Below, in pieces: positions 11,690 through 24,057 of a stretch of DNA of 60,646 nucleotides. The notes under the pieces were generated by a model that saw nothing but the letters and a program-made list of their open reading frames with translations, had not been told where the DNA came from and made no database searches. A program made the position numbers and the translations under genes. The DNA is from Micractinium sp. NFX-FRZ. Taxonomy: Eukaryota > Chlorophyta > Trebouxiophyceae > Chlorellales > Chlorellaceae. Location of the stretch: NCBI GenBank assembly GCA_029339195.1, contig JAPTJF010000393.1:1-60646 (forward strand). Reading direction: 5' to 3'. How positions within the stretch are numbered: the first letter of the stretch is position 1; every line of letters starts with the position of its first letter.

Positions 11690-12902
11690 ACTGCCTGATA
11701 CGAGCGCTGCGGCTTCATGACGAGCCCTATTTCCATTTCCGCCGGGGCATGCAAAGTGACCTGTTCAAGACACCAGACCTCTGGCAGCTGGTAGCTGGTA
11801 AGGAAGCTGGCAGTGCCGCGTTGGGTGGGGCAGCCGTGCAGGCTGGGCTGCACCTCTCTCGCAAGTCTTGTGCTCCACCCCACCCCTCCTCCTGTGCAGG
11901 ATTAGCAATCCCGTGAAAGGGCACAATTCCACAGTATTTGGGCAGCAGGAGACGAGTGTACCCTCCAATCCACCACCGCCAAGTGGTGGCATGCCATGGT
12001 ACTGCCGCCGGCATCTCCAGGGCACAATTCCCCCGCTCGCTATGCCCCCCGCCACATCGCGCTGAACAACCCCGTTAGCAAGCACACGCATGTGTGCTCG
12101 ATGAGCCGTGCTGGACACTGGCTACTCGCACAGAGCCCATGGCGTGCACAGGTGCTTCCTCCACAGTCGCGGCATATAGCTGCGTTTGTGGGGCTTACAC
12201 AGCTTTCGGAGCAGTTTGAATGGGGACGAGTGCGCTTGCACGGCCTCACAGAATGGGACCACCCCGGGCAGCTGCGTGCGCGCGAGCCTGTGTTTACCCC
12301 TCTTCTTCTGTCCCTCCTCCCGATCTGCAGCCTACCCGTCTTCAGATTACCACGGGCTGCGCAAATGCACTGCCGCAGCGGCCGCAGCAGCGGCTAGCCC
12401 CTGCCCCACCCCGGCGGCACCAGCGGCGCACGCCGCCGGTCCTGCCTCGCCGCCCTCGCCTGCTGCCTCGCAGCTGCCAGCTCAGCTGAGCTGCGACTCA
12501 ATCCCCGCTCTCCCGAGCCCCCCACCAGCTAGCCCCCGGGCAGCAGAGCCAGTTGGGCAGCAGCAGCAGCAGCAGCAGGCGCCCTTTAGCATGGACGCCT
12601 ACCTGGCTGCCTGGGGGGCCTTGGCCGCCGCCCAGCCCCGCTGCGCTGCCTGCGGCACCTGCACCGGCGCCTGCAGCGAGCCTGGCATGGGCGGCCGCCT
12701 GAAGCGCAAGTGGGAGCAGCCGCACCCACATCCGGGGTCTGCCACTGGCTCTGCTGCCGCCCCTGTGCCTGAGCCCGGCCCGCGTGGCGCCCGCACCCTG
12801 CCCGCTGAGCTCCGTGGCGGCACGCTTTCCAGCCTGGGCGTCGACTGGGCGGCGGTGCACCCCGCCGACCTGCTGCCCGTAGGGCTGGGCTGCATCCACT
12901 AG
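11690..12902 (+). CDS. Unknown Ala/Pro-rich protein, only 3' part resolved
   Basis: The terminal exon is fairly clear: AG acceptor at 12329-12330, coding 12331-12902, stop TAG. It encodes an Ala/Pro/Ser-rich region, a Gln run (about 12559-12577), then a denser part with SMDAYLAAWGAL, a cysteine cluster (CAACGTCTGAC), a basic patch GGRLKRKWEQ and the C-terminus LLPVGLGCIH. Upstream, 11690-11791 could encode an exon containing DEPYFHFRRGMQSDLF and DLWQLVAG before a GTAAGG donor, but I could not join it to the last exon in phase. Start codon and exon count are therefore unknown. The Cys cluster plus basic patch could suggest a nuclear or metal-binding protein, but I recognise no family. Confidence 0.35.
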
Positions 12903-15042
12903 TTGTTTCCGGCTGAGCAGGCCACCTCACCTCATCTGCTGGCGCATCGGTCGGCCGGCAGCGCCCCGCCCAGCACCCTGCCAAGCCTGGCTCGCTTGTG
13001 CTCCCGCCGACCTGCTCTGTTGCACTTCCAGCGCATGCCCGCCCCGCATATGACACTGACATTCTTACATCACGCACCTGGCAACACTCAGCAATGCTAC
13101 TGTTTCCCTACTCACTCCTCAACCCTGTACATGCATGCCTCACTACCCGCCCCCACCCACCCCGCTCTCCCCGCTCACCACCCTGCCACCTCTCATCAAG
13201 CCGTCGAGTGCGCCCCTCCATTGCCCCGCCCGCCCCTTGCGCAATCCTCACACGTGTCATACCAACCTCAACTGCCATCCCAGTCTTGCCCACTGCTCAC
13301 CCCTCACCCCCTCACCCTATCCACTCCCTCTGATCCAGAGATGGATGGGCCGCTATACAGTCTGTTCCACCCTGTTGCCTCCTTTGGCCCGCACTCTCGT
13401 CCCAGCACCCACCTCTCGAGGCAGCAATCAACGCAGCCGCCTGTCACCGGGCCCCTGGCGTGCCCAGGAGCTCTCCTGCTCCTCCACCCAAGCCGCAGAC
13501 ACAACTGTGACTGCCCCTGCGTTTTTTCCATGTCCATTCCTGTTTGTTAGTCGATGTGAGCACCCAACGCGCGCTGCCCTCAGCCGCCGCCCCGCCGCGA
13601 GCGTCGGGCGGCAAGCAGCCCGCCCCCTGCCCCCTGCCAATCTTTTCACTTGCACCCCTGCGCCACCCAGCACGCGGCCGCCCCGTTTATCTTTACCATT
13701 TTGTGTCCCTTGATCCCTGCCGACGCTGCCTGTGTGGCTCCTGGCCGCCGCACAGCCCCCACGTGTCTGCCGGCCCAACAGAAGGCAGCGACGAACACAC
13801 AATCAATCATCCCCTTCCTGTCCAACTTGCCTTGTTCACATGCACTTCTTCATTTGCGTGGGTGTTGACTGCCCTCCCGCCTCTACACTGCTCTCCTTGA
13901 CGCCACGGCGCCACTCCCCCCCCATGCACGCATGTCCCTGTCCGCTGCATCCAGCCATCCACCCAGGCATGGCCCCACCCCACAGCGCCAGCCCTCGTAC
14001 TTGGCACACCCCCGCACGCATGCTGTCACTACAACATGCCGCCATCTGTCTACCCACCCCTCTTTTACGTCAGCCTTCCCAAGCGCACGGAGCAGCCCAC
14101 ACTCGTGGCCTGCCCTGCATTCTCCCCCCCCCCCACACATTGCATCTGTTGTGCGCCTCCCATGCCCCGCCCCGCACCAGAGTCCCCGCCCTGCCCTGCC
14201 GCCCGACGGGAGCATGCCCGTGTGCTGTCCAGAGCACGGCCTGTAACACCAGCGAATGTGACGCTGTTGATGAGCCGGGGCCCAGGCGAGGGGCAGTTTG
14301 AGGGAATTGGTTGGCTCTGGTCCCGCCCGACAAGAAGCTGTTGTGGGGCGTCAGCGCCAAGGGGTGCAGGGGCCGTGTGACCACCTGCAGGTGGTGCCAA
14401 TTGTCAAGTGGCTGCCACTGTGCACCCCGCCCTGCCCATGGCCCGCGGGCAGCAACACCGGGCAGCCATCAGCCATGCACGTTCTCCCTCCCCCTGGCTG
14501 CGAAAGCCTTCTGACGCGATCCGTCCAACCCGCCCTCTCCCTGGGATCTGCCCCCGGCTCGCCCTCCACCCCGCCTGACGGAATATTCACCCTCTGTGCA
14601 CCCTGCCCCCCCGTTCCTCTATCTCTGCTCTCCTATCTCTATCCCTCTCTCATCCCCGGACTCGCCCTCTGCCCACCCTTTGTCCTGCAACCTACACATC
14701 CTCTGGTGCCCCAGCCAGGAATGCATACCCCCGCATTCATCCCTCCCCCAACCTTGCTGACCTGGCCTCCTCTGCTCTGCCAGATGCAAGGACACAACTA
14801 AGCCAGACTGCACTTGGTTCGAACGGAATGCCACGGAATGCCAAGGGCCAACGAACAGGTGGGAGGGGCACCCACCAAGCGAAAGCTCCTTCCCCCTCTT
14901 CAGCCCAAAACCCCGTGATGCCTCAGCGCCTTGCCCCACAACAGCACAGCGCAGCCCAGGATTGCACCCCAGCCTGCGTGGTGACTGACAGCTCAGGTGT
15001 TGGGCCCCCCGGGAGGCAGGGCCTGACTTTGAGACCGCCGCA
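12903..15042. other. Long pyrimidine-rich non-coding stretch
   Basis: About 2.1 kb dominated by C, T and CA tracts on the plus strand. Several frames stay open only because of composition; none has good codon texture or splice sites. It lies between the ends of a plus gene and of the minus-strand IF-3 gene, so it likely contains both 3' UTRs. TGTAA at 14242-14246 is a candidate poly(A) signal for the plus gene. Confidence 0.5.
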
Positions 15043-15058
15043 TTACAGTAGTGTTACA
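15043..15058 (-). terminator. Two TGTAA poly(A) signals for IF-3
   Basis: TTACA occurs at 15043-15047 and 15054-15058, reading TGTAA on the minus strand. They lie about 375 nt past the IF-3 stop. TGTAA is the usual chlorophyte poly(A) signal. Confidence 0.55.
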
Positions 15059-15372
15059 GGACGGAAGGGAGGAATACCAGGCTCAGTGCTCGGTGGGGGC
15101 TGAGGAAAGGGGGGAGGGGAGAGAAGAGGGGTGAGCAAAGCGAGGCACACTAATAAGCAAGCAAGGAGGATGCTGGCAGAGGCCGGATGCCAGAGGGAGG
15201 GCGTGGGGCGGGGCGTGCGGTGCCACAAGCAAGAGGCGTGCTTGGCGTCTGGCCGCCCCAGCCGGAACGCGCTGCGCAGGGGAGGCAGCGAGAGGGTGCT
15301 GCCTGCGCCCCGGCCTGCAGAGGCCCGCCGCTTGTGCCCACGTTGGTGAGCAGGAAAGGTTCAGGAGGCCGG

Positions 15373-15421
15373 CGGCGATGCTGCTGCTGTTGCTGTTGCT
15401 GCTGCTGCTGCTGTCGCTGCC
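15373..15421. repeat. CTG/CAG repeat after the IF-3 stop
   Basis: A run of CTG and TTG triplets lies 10-60 nt past the IF-3 stop codon, in its 3' UTR. In another frame on the minus strand it would read poly-Gln. Confidence 0.8.
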
Positions 15422-15430
15422 TGCCGCCCC

Positions 15431-18318
15431 CTACACCTGCAGCTGCTCCTTCTTGGGCGCCAGCACCATGCCCATCTGCCGCCCCTGCATCTGGGGCGCC
15501 TGCTCCACCGCAATGTCGGGGCCGCAGTCCTCCACAAAGCGCTGCAGGGGCGGGGGGGAGGGGGTGGTGGGGAGGGGCGAGGTGAGTAAGGTGGGTAGGC
15601 ATAGGTGGTGCGGGGGCTGTCGCAATTTGTCAAGCGTGGTGGGCTTGGGGATGCACAGGGTCTGCCGGGTGCCGCACTTGGAGACCACCCGCCCCCAGCA
15701 GCCCCATTCGAGCACCTCGGCACGCTGGCCAACTGCAGCGCCCCCACATGCACAAACAAGCAAGCAAGCACAATGACAGCACCTAGACAGTTGGGAGCAC
15801 CCGTCTCAAACACTGTTTCCTGGAGCACAGGGGACCTGTCGCGCCCAGAGCCTGCTGCAACTCCATCTCGCGCCCCTCTTGCACACATCGCCACCCCACC
15901 GCACGGCACGCTGCGGCACACACGCTCTCCAGGCCCCCACAGGCACAGGTCCCCACCTGGAACATTTCGCGCCCGATCTGCTGGAACTCCATCTCCCGCC
16001 CCCGGAACTGCAGCGTCAGCTTCACGCGGTGGCCCTTGCCCAGGAACTTCTGGGCAGCCTTCACCTTGACCTGCAGGGGGGAGGGGGGGGAGAGGTGAGG
16101 AGGAGACGGGAAAAAGGGGAGGGGGAGGCAAGGGCGGGTAAGCCAAGGTGGAGAGGAAGGGCCCCGCTTTGCCCCAAAGCTGTCGGGCCGCCTCCACCGC
16201 AGCCACTTGACGACGAGGCAGTCCGGGGGAGGGAACAAGGAAGGAGATGGGGCGGGGCAGGTGGGGGGACTCAGTTCCAGCCACCTCTAGCCACCCCCCG
16301 TAACCAGGCCGCCCACTCTGCCCCCCCACCTGGTAGTCGTGCACATCGGTGGCGGGGCGCAGCTTGAGCTCCTTGGTCTCAATGCTGCGGGGGCGGGGCA
16401 AGGGGGCGGGAGACAAGGGGCGGACAAGGGGAGAAAGTGATTGATCAGTGGGGGCCGCTGAGGAGTGCCAGTGCAGAGGCAGGCGGTGGGTTCGGGGCAG
16501 CACCCCAGGGGCAGGCATGCCCATGCGCAGGAAGGCAGGGCAGGGCAGTGTGCACGTGGTGGCAGGGCGTGTTGGATGCATAGGGCCACGTGCTCCATGC
16601 TGCTTGCCCACCGGCAGCCTGCACACCCAAGCCCGCAGCGCCCTGCTCCCCTGGCCTGACAACAACATGCAACGAAACTATGACATACAACTCGCAGCGC
16701 ACGCACGCCATTCCTCCTTGGCCTCCTGCCCGCCCCTGTCAATCCACACCAACAACGGAAGACAGCACCAGCCAGCCACCTCCACTCCACACCGCCACCA
16801 GCAGGCACCAGGCACCACACTACCACACGGCTCACACAGAGTCGCGCTGCTTCTTCTTGGCCTCCTTGTTTGCCTTCTCCAGCTCGTAGTTGTACTTGGA
16901 GAACTCCATGAGGCGCACCACCGGGGGCTGGGCGTCGGGCACCACCTGCGGGGGGGCAGCGGGGAGGGGCGGAGGGACGAAGCTGAGGCATGAGCGGCCG
17001 TCGCTGCCCGCGCTTTCTGCCTGCCCCCTGGGCTGCCGCCGCCCTTGCACCTCGGCTCTCACCCCACGAGAGCCAGTCAGCAGCAACCCTAGCAGGGGAT
17101 GCCCACCCCAAGGGCTGCCAGCCTGTGCCCCTGCAACTGCACCCACACACCCAGGAGTGCAGGTCAGCATTCTACACTGCTGGCACACCCTCAGCCCCCC
17201 GCCCCTCACCATGATCATGTCGAGGCCCAGGGAGCGCGCCTCTGCCAGGGCGCTGGCCGTGTCCATCACACCCATGGGGCTCTTGTCCTCCGCCAGCACG
17301 CGCACCTCGGGTGCCCTGCAGGAGGGGGTGACAGGGGGGGAGAGGGCGGGGCGAGGATGGGGGAGAGGGTGGGTGGGAGGGCGTGAGGGGCGGGGGGGAG
17401 GGGCGGAGGGTGCAAGGGGGTGAGGGGCTGGAGCAGGAAAAGGAGAGGGCAGGCAGACCACCAGACCACCAACCACCACCTGCCACACTGCAGTCACAGT
17501 CGCACACATCACGCCTGAGCTCAGCCAGGCGTCCACCCCCAGCAGGCACCCCTCCCCACCCAAGAGCACAACCCACTCCACGTGCCGTGCTGCTCCCCTC
17601 TCCTCACCGAATGTTTTCGTTCATGGGCACCAGAGGCTCGCGTGGCCCCCTGCCCCGCCCGCCGCGCCCGCCGAAACGCCCGCCCCGCCGGTCATCATCC
17701 GAGTCGCTGCTACGGCCGGCGGTGGGGCCGCCGCCGGGGCGGGGCGTGTAGGGCCGCGCACCGCCTTGGCCGCCGGGCGTATAGGGCCGCGCGCCGCCTT
17801 GGCCGCCGGGCGTGTATGGCCGCGCGCCGCCCTGGCCACCGGGTGTGTAGGGCCGCGCGCCGCCTTGGCCGCCAGGCGAGTAGGAGCCGCCGCTGCCGGA
17901 GCGCTGGCCGCCACCGCCGCCGCCGCCGGGTGTGTAGTTGCCGCCGCCGGGTGTGTACGGGCGAGGCCCGCCCGGGCGCGGCGCCGGCGGCGGGCGTGGC
18001 GTGGTGCTCGCAGCGCTGCCGTTGCCGCCATAGCCACCGGCAGGTCTGCTGGGTCTGTCTGTGGAGGAGGTGGCGCGTACCTGGAGAGACAAGGAGGCAT
18101 GCAAAAGGGAGGGAAGTGTTGGGGAGTGGCACCCTTGCGCTTGCTGCCGCAGACGCTGCCGCTGCCCGTCCGTCACCCGCCGCCCCTCCACCACCCAGCC
18201 AGCCAGCCCAGCCCAGCCATCGGCTCACCGCCAGTCGCAGCTGCCTGCTGCTAGTGCGGGCGGCGGGGCGGAAGGCCACCACCGGCGGGGCCTGGCCCAC
18301 AAAGGCCGACGCCTGCAT
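15431..18318 (-). CDS. infC: Translation initiation factor IF-3, plastid-type
   Basis: Seven exons: 18318-18229, 18080-17608, 17315-17210, 16945-16836, 16384-16330, 16070-15957, 15541-15431; 352 residues. The first ~30 residues ([20 protein letters not shown]) look like a chloroplast transit peptide. A Gly-rich low-complexity region follows, with four [11 protein letters not shown] units and an RGG-like [13 protein letters not shown] stretch. The IF-3 core then runs from [20 protein letters not shown] through [18 protein letters not shown] and [12 protein letters not shown] to [19 protein letters not shown] and [17 protein letters not shown]-3 binds the small ribosomal subunit and proofreads initiation; here it should serve plastid ribosomes (inferred from the transit peptide). 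The stop GTG-TAG follows directly after LQ. It shares a 318-bp promoter with NOG1. Confidence 0.93.
17745..17876 (-). repeat. Four 33-bp coding tandem repeats in IF-3
   Basis: Four near-identical 33-bp units start at 17745, 17778, 17811 and 17844. On the minus strand each encodes the 11-residue [11 protein letters not shown] unit. Partial degenerate units ([15 protein letters not shown]) lie at higher coordinates. Confidence 0.9.
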
Positions 18319-18636
18319 GGTCGCTGGGAAGTGCTTTCCGCAGCGAGGCAGCGGCGAAGGGTCACAACAACACACAGGGAGGAATGCGCAAACGTGGGGA
18401 TGGCGGGAGAGCGCGCTATCTCCACCCCAAAACTTCAGCCAGCGTGGCGGGCGCCAAAACGAAAGGAATTGTCCGTTGCATACACGCCCTCTTTCTCGGG
18501 GCGCGTAGGCTGGCCCTGTTGTCGTGTGTTGCAGCCAGCTCGACCCTCAAGGCGCGCAGCCGCCACTCCCCAGCTTTCGTTCCGCCCCCTCAGGGGTCTT
18601 GGGCCTGTTCCCGACGCACAGCAGAGAGTCGGCAAT
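18319..18636. promoter_or_regulatory. Shared divergent promoter, IF-3 / NOG1
   Basis: Only 318 bp separate the two start codons. GCGCCAAAA at 18451-18459 matches the E2F-type consensus (TTTGGCGC on the other strand), which would suit growth-linked control. That match is by eye only. Confidence 0.55.
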
Positions 18637-21600
18637 ATGGTGAGCGCACCGGGGCAGCCATGCAGGAGCATGCCACCGCGCGCCGCCACTGGCAGGGGGC
18701 CGCACGTGCAGGGCCTCCCTGGTGCACGAGGCAGCAGGGCAGGCCGCTGCGGGATCACAGCAGCGGGGCGCCAGAGTGCAGAGCCGGCAGTTTGGCGCCG
18801 CTGCCCCAGCGCCGCCTGTGGCGGCAGCTGCGACTCCCGGCTTGGCGCTTGGCTGCATTTGGACATGCACTGCTGGGTGGCGCCGCCTGTGCTCCCCCCA
18901 GCAAGCATTGCGGTGGCCAGGCTGGGCGCACGCAATCCTGGCTGCTGCACCCGCTGGCTGGAAGGTCGCGAGCAGTCCCAGCCGCCTCGCCGCCGCCTCA
19001 CATGCACTGCCTGCTTCCTCCCCTCCCTCCCCCGCTCCCATGCTGCCCCCGCCCGCAGCACAACTTCAAGTCCATCCAGTCGGTACCCACCGCCAAGGAC
19101 TTTATTGACATTGTGCTGAGCAAGACGCAGCGGGGGACGCCCACCGTGGTGCACAATGGTGCGGACACGGGGCTGTGTGCATGTGTGCGCTGGGGATGTG
19201 GTCAGCTGCCTTTCCGGCCGCATCGCATGCGTGCTGTGCCCACCCAGGGGCGCGCATTCATTGCGCATGCTCGCCTCCTTTCCCAGTGCACACGCAGTGT
19301 TCTCCGTGCCCCGCGCCCCGCCTCTGCTTCCCTAGCGGCCACGCCATGCAGCACATCATCCACCGCTTGCACAGCCCCTGTGCTTGCTTGCGCGCTCGCC
19401 TCAAGTGCCCACCAGCGGGGCATATGCATGTGCACGTCTGCCTGCCTGCCTGCCTGCAGGCTGGGCCATCCAGCGCATCCGCCAGTTCTACATGCGCAAG
19501 GTCAAGTTCACGCAGTCCAACTGGCACGACAAGCTGACTCAGATCCTGGACGACTTCCCAAAGGTGGGCCCAATCACACACAAGGGGCTGATGATACTGG
19601 CATGGGGAGGGCACACCAAGGGTGTATGGCACGGGTGCGGCTGTTTGGGAGGGCAGTCGTGCCCAGCAGGAGGCGCCTGCCTGGCCGATATTCTGGGTGA
19701 CTCTCGAGGCTAGCAGAGGCGGGTGGTGCGCAGCGGTGCAGGAACCGCAGAGGCACAGTCCTCCGGGAGCGTGCTGCATGTTGCGGGCGGGAGGCATTCC
19801 ATGTCGTGCCGCCGCGCGGCCGCCGTCGCTGCCTGCACATCCCCCAGCCCTCCTCTCATCCTCTCCCCCTCCGCCACCCATGCCCCCCTCTGAACAGGTG
19901 GATGATGTGCACCCCTTCTACTCCGACCTCATGAACGTGCTGTACGACAAGGTGGGAGGGGCGGGTCATGCCGTGCTGCTGCGCCGTGCTGCGCCGTGCT
20001 GTGCCATCCTGTGCTATGCTGTGCTGTGCTGTGGGGTGGGGTGCGTCGTGCCAGGACGCCTGCCCTGCCGCCTCACCTGACACCTTGAACCAGCACCCTG
20101 GATTGCCCCGCGCCTCCCCTCCCCGCAGGACCACTACAAGCTGGCGCTGGGGCAGATCAACATGTGCCGCAACCTGATTGACCGCATCTGCCAGGTGGGG
20201 GTGGCGGGGTGTGTGCGGTGCTTGTGTGTGGCTGCATTGTAATGATGGGACTGGTGGGGAGCTGAGCTGCTGGCCAGCACCGGGCGTGGTGCGCAGGGCA
20301 GCGGTGGTGGCCGCACTGCTGTGGCGCGACTGCGTCCTCAGGCCGTGTGCTGGCCTCCCATGCCCCGCCCATGCCAACTACCCCGCACACAGACAGCAGC
20401 AGCATGTGCGCCTGCTCCAGCACGGTGTGTGCGCCCCAAAGCATGTCCAACACCCACCCACCCTGAATTCATCCCCTGCAGGACTATGTGCGCCTGCTCA
20501 AGTACGGCGACAGCCTGTACCGGTGCAAGCAGCTGAAGCGCGCCGCCCTGGGGCGCATGTGCACGCTCATGAAGCGGCAGGGGCCCAGCCTGGCATACCT
20601 GGAGCAGGTGGGGGGAGGGGCGCACACACCCGCTGTTGTGCAGTTGTACTGCACATGTGGGCCAGTGGGAGGCACGCACTGTCATGGCAGCATCCTGCAC
20701 ACGTGGGCCAGTGAGGTGGGGTACGGCTGTGGCCGCACGGCATCACCAAGCGGCAGGCCCGCCTCCCTGCCTCCCGAGCCAAACACCCGGCCCTGACCCT
20801 GTCAACCGCCCTGCCCTGTGCCGCTGCCAAGCCCCAGGCGCCCTTGCTCCGCCTCTGCGTGCGCCAGCTCCGCATGACCCGCCTGCCTGCTGTACTAGCC
20901 CAGCCACCCACACCCCGCCCTGCCCTGCCTCGTCATGTGCCCCCACCCCGCCCCGCCGCAGGTGCGCCAGCACATGAGCCGCCTGCCCTCCATCGACCCC
21001 AACACCCGCACGCTGCTGGTGTGCGGCTACCCCAACGTGGGCAAGTCGTCCTTCATGAACAAAGGTACAGAGGGGGGCTACTGCCGCAGGCGGAACTACA
21101 CCCGCTACTGCATATGGTACTGCAGCACGGCACTGCAGCATGCACCGGTGTGCAGGCTGACACCTCCGCTTCCTTCACAGCCCGGCCCCCCCCCGCCCTG
21201 CCCTCACCCCGCCTTGGCGCCTCCCCTCCCTGCCACACCACCCCTGTGTGTGCGCAGTGACGCGCGCCGACGTGGAGGTGCAGCCGTATGCCTTCACCAC
21301 CAAGAGCCTGTATGTTGGGCACACCGACTACAAGTACCTGCGCTGGCAGGTGGGCGCACCGCCGTGCTGTTGGTGTGTGCATGCGGGTTTAGTGGCGCCG
21401 GCATAATTGTTGCACCCTGGCGTGGGCGGGCTGGCCTTTGCGTGCGCCACTCCCTCTGCTTGCGGGCTTGGCCAGATGTTGCTCTCGCTGCTGACGCCCA
21501 GCACGGCTGCGCCCTGTGTGCTTCATTCGCTCGCCCCGCCCCTGCCCCGCCTGTCTGCTGCCCATGACGTGCCACTATCTTCAAGCCTGCTGTCTTGGTG

Positions 21601-24026
21601 CCTGCTCATCTCCCTCGTATGCGCCCCTGCACCTGCCTGCCCACCAGGTGATTGACACCCCCGGCATCCTGGACCGTCCGCTGGAGGAGCGCAACACAAT
21701 CGAGATGCAGGTCAGGCGGGGGAGTGCTGTGATGGAGATAGGTGGTTCCCTGCGTCACAACGACATGCAAAGACGGGGAGACTGGATGCAGGGTTGAGGA
21801 GCATTAGCATAATTGAGTTGTACATGGGGAGTGCGTGGCAATGTGGGCTTCAATAGCCATGCCTTGCTTGGCCCATCCCACTCCGCCCAGTCTCACTCTC
21901 GCTGCCCCCCCCTCCCTGCCCCTCTGCCCCTCCTCTTCAGAGCATCACGGCGCTTGCCCACCTGCGGGCCGCCGTGCTGTACGTCGTCGACATCTCAGAG
22001 CAGTGCGGCTACACCATTGCGCAGCAGGTGGGGGGCGGCGGGGTGGCCGGGGTAGCTGGGGGCACGCCGGCAGGTGCGGGGGTGGATGCGCGTGGTGGGC
22101 TGGGCCGCATGCCGTGTGCAGGGCAGCGCGTGTTTCTGACCTTGCGCTGGCACGTACTCTTTCCTTCCCTCCTGCATCCCCCCTGCCCCGCTCCCCCCAG
22201 CCCGCCCCGCTCCACCCCGCCAAGCCCCTCTTCTCGGCCTCCCTGACCCGCTGCCCGCCCGCCTCCCCAACCCCACCTCTTCCTCCCCCCTTCCTCTTCC
22301 CCCCACCCCTCAGGCCACCCTGTTCCACTCCATCAAGCCGCTGTTCTCCAACAAGCCCGTGGTGATTGTGGCCAACAAGACGGATGTGGTCAAGCTGGAG
22401 GACCTGTCGGGTGAGCGGTGTTTGAACGGGCGGCGGGAGTTGACCAACAGCTGGGGGCATGGTTGGCGGCCTGGGTGCTGGGTGCTGCTGCTGCGTCCGC
22501 CACTTATTCCCCCGCCCCACATGCCGCCTCGCCCAGCGCCTGCCCCTGCCCACCCACACTCCTCTTTTCTCTCCGCGGTGGCCCTGCCCCTGCCCACACA
22601 CCTCCCCTTCTCTCCCTCTTTCCCTCCCCCCAAACGTTGCAGCCGCGGACCGCGCGCTGGTGGACGAGATGTCTGTGGAGGCGCGCAAGATCTCTTCTGG
22701 CGGCGCCATGCTGGGGCCCAACGAGTCGGAGCAGACGCTGATCACGATGAGCACGCTGACGGAGGACGGCATCAGCGCCGTGAAGCAGCTGGCGTGCGAC
22801 CGCCTGCTCAGCAGCCGCGTGGAGGTCAAGCTCAAGGTGGGTACAGCGCCCAGCGGCGTGTGGCATGCTGTAGATAGGCAGGGGGATGGGCTGGGCAGGA
22901 TATATATTGTGGGTGCGAGCTTGGGCCCCTCGGGGCTTGACACTGGGGCTAGGGGGAGTGGGGGCTCACCCCCACCCCAGCTTGTGGCCTGCGCCCGGCA
23001 CCTTCCCGCCCTCTCACACTTTCTCCTCCCGCGCTGCTGCAAGGCATGCGGGTGCGGGATCGTGGGGAACCGCCATGCGCCCCCCTCGCCTCTCTCATAC
23101 CACCACCCTCCCTCCCTTTGCCTCGCCACCGCAGGGCAAGCGCGTGGCGGATGTGGTCAACCGCATCCACGTGGCCATGCCCCGCGCGCGCGACACCCTG
23201 GCGCGCCCCCCCGTCATCCCGGCCGGCGTGGCCGAGGCGCGCGCGCGGCGCGACGCCGGCGAGAAACGCAAGACGGAGAAGGACTTGCAGGTGGGTGGGG
23301 GGTTGGGGGGAGGCGGGACTGGTTTAGGCAGGGGGTGGGAGGGAGCAAGTGCGCTTGGAGGGGAGGGTGGGAGGAAGCAGTCAATGAAGGAGAGGACGGA
23401 GACGGGCGTGGGCAGGGGGGAATCATGGTTCGAAAGAGATGGGATGTGGCCTGCGCAAGCCGCGCCTCCCCTCACCCGCCTCCTCCTCTCTCCCTCCTGC
23501 ACATTGACCCTTCCCCTCCCCCCTGCGCTGCCCCCCTCCAATCACGCGTGTTTCGTTGCTGCAGGAGGAGCAGGGCGGCGCGGGCGTGTACAACAGCGAC
23601 GTGCGCAAGCTGTACGACCTCAAGGACCCCGACTGGCGGTACGACATCATGCCCGAAATCATGGACGGCAAGAACGTGAGCGGTGGGGGAGGCAGGGGTC
23701 TTGTGTGGAGAGGCGGATGGGTGCTTGGGGGGCCGAGGGTGTTTGGCGGGGGGGCACTCGCTCACTTCCTGCAGCAAGTTGTGGCCTTGTTGGCCCCGAC
23801 CTGCCGCATTTCATCAGCCTGTTTACTCAGCAATCCTCCCCCCTCCCCCACACTACGCCCCCCGCAGATCCTGGACTTTGTTGACCCCGACATTGACGCG
23901 CGGCTGGAGGCGCTGGAGCGGGAGGAGGTGAGGCGCGGGGAGGGGCGGGGCGGGTGGCGAGGGTGTTGTGGGAGCCTGGGGCACCGGGAGGAGCGGGAGG
24001 GACGAAAAGGGAGGCCCACCCCCCCG

Positions 24027-24057
<31 letters not shown>

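Noticed and set aside
13135..14301. Several overlapping Pro/His/Ser-rich plus-strand frames
   Set aside because: They stay open because the region is C-rich; no domain, start context or splice sites.
15361..15430. Possible poly-Gln C-terminal extension of IF-3
   Set aside because: It requires skipping the in-frame TAG right after the conserved end of IF-3, and the poly-Gln frame differs from the IF-3 frame. No supporting splice sites.
17745..17876. Regular repeats that could suggest a CRISPR-like array
   Set aside because: Units are directly adjacent with no spacers and are coding within IF-3; the genome is eukaryotic.
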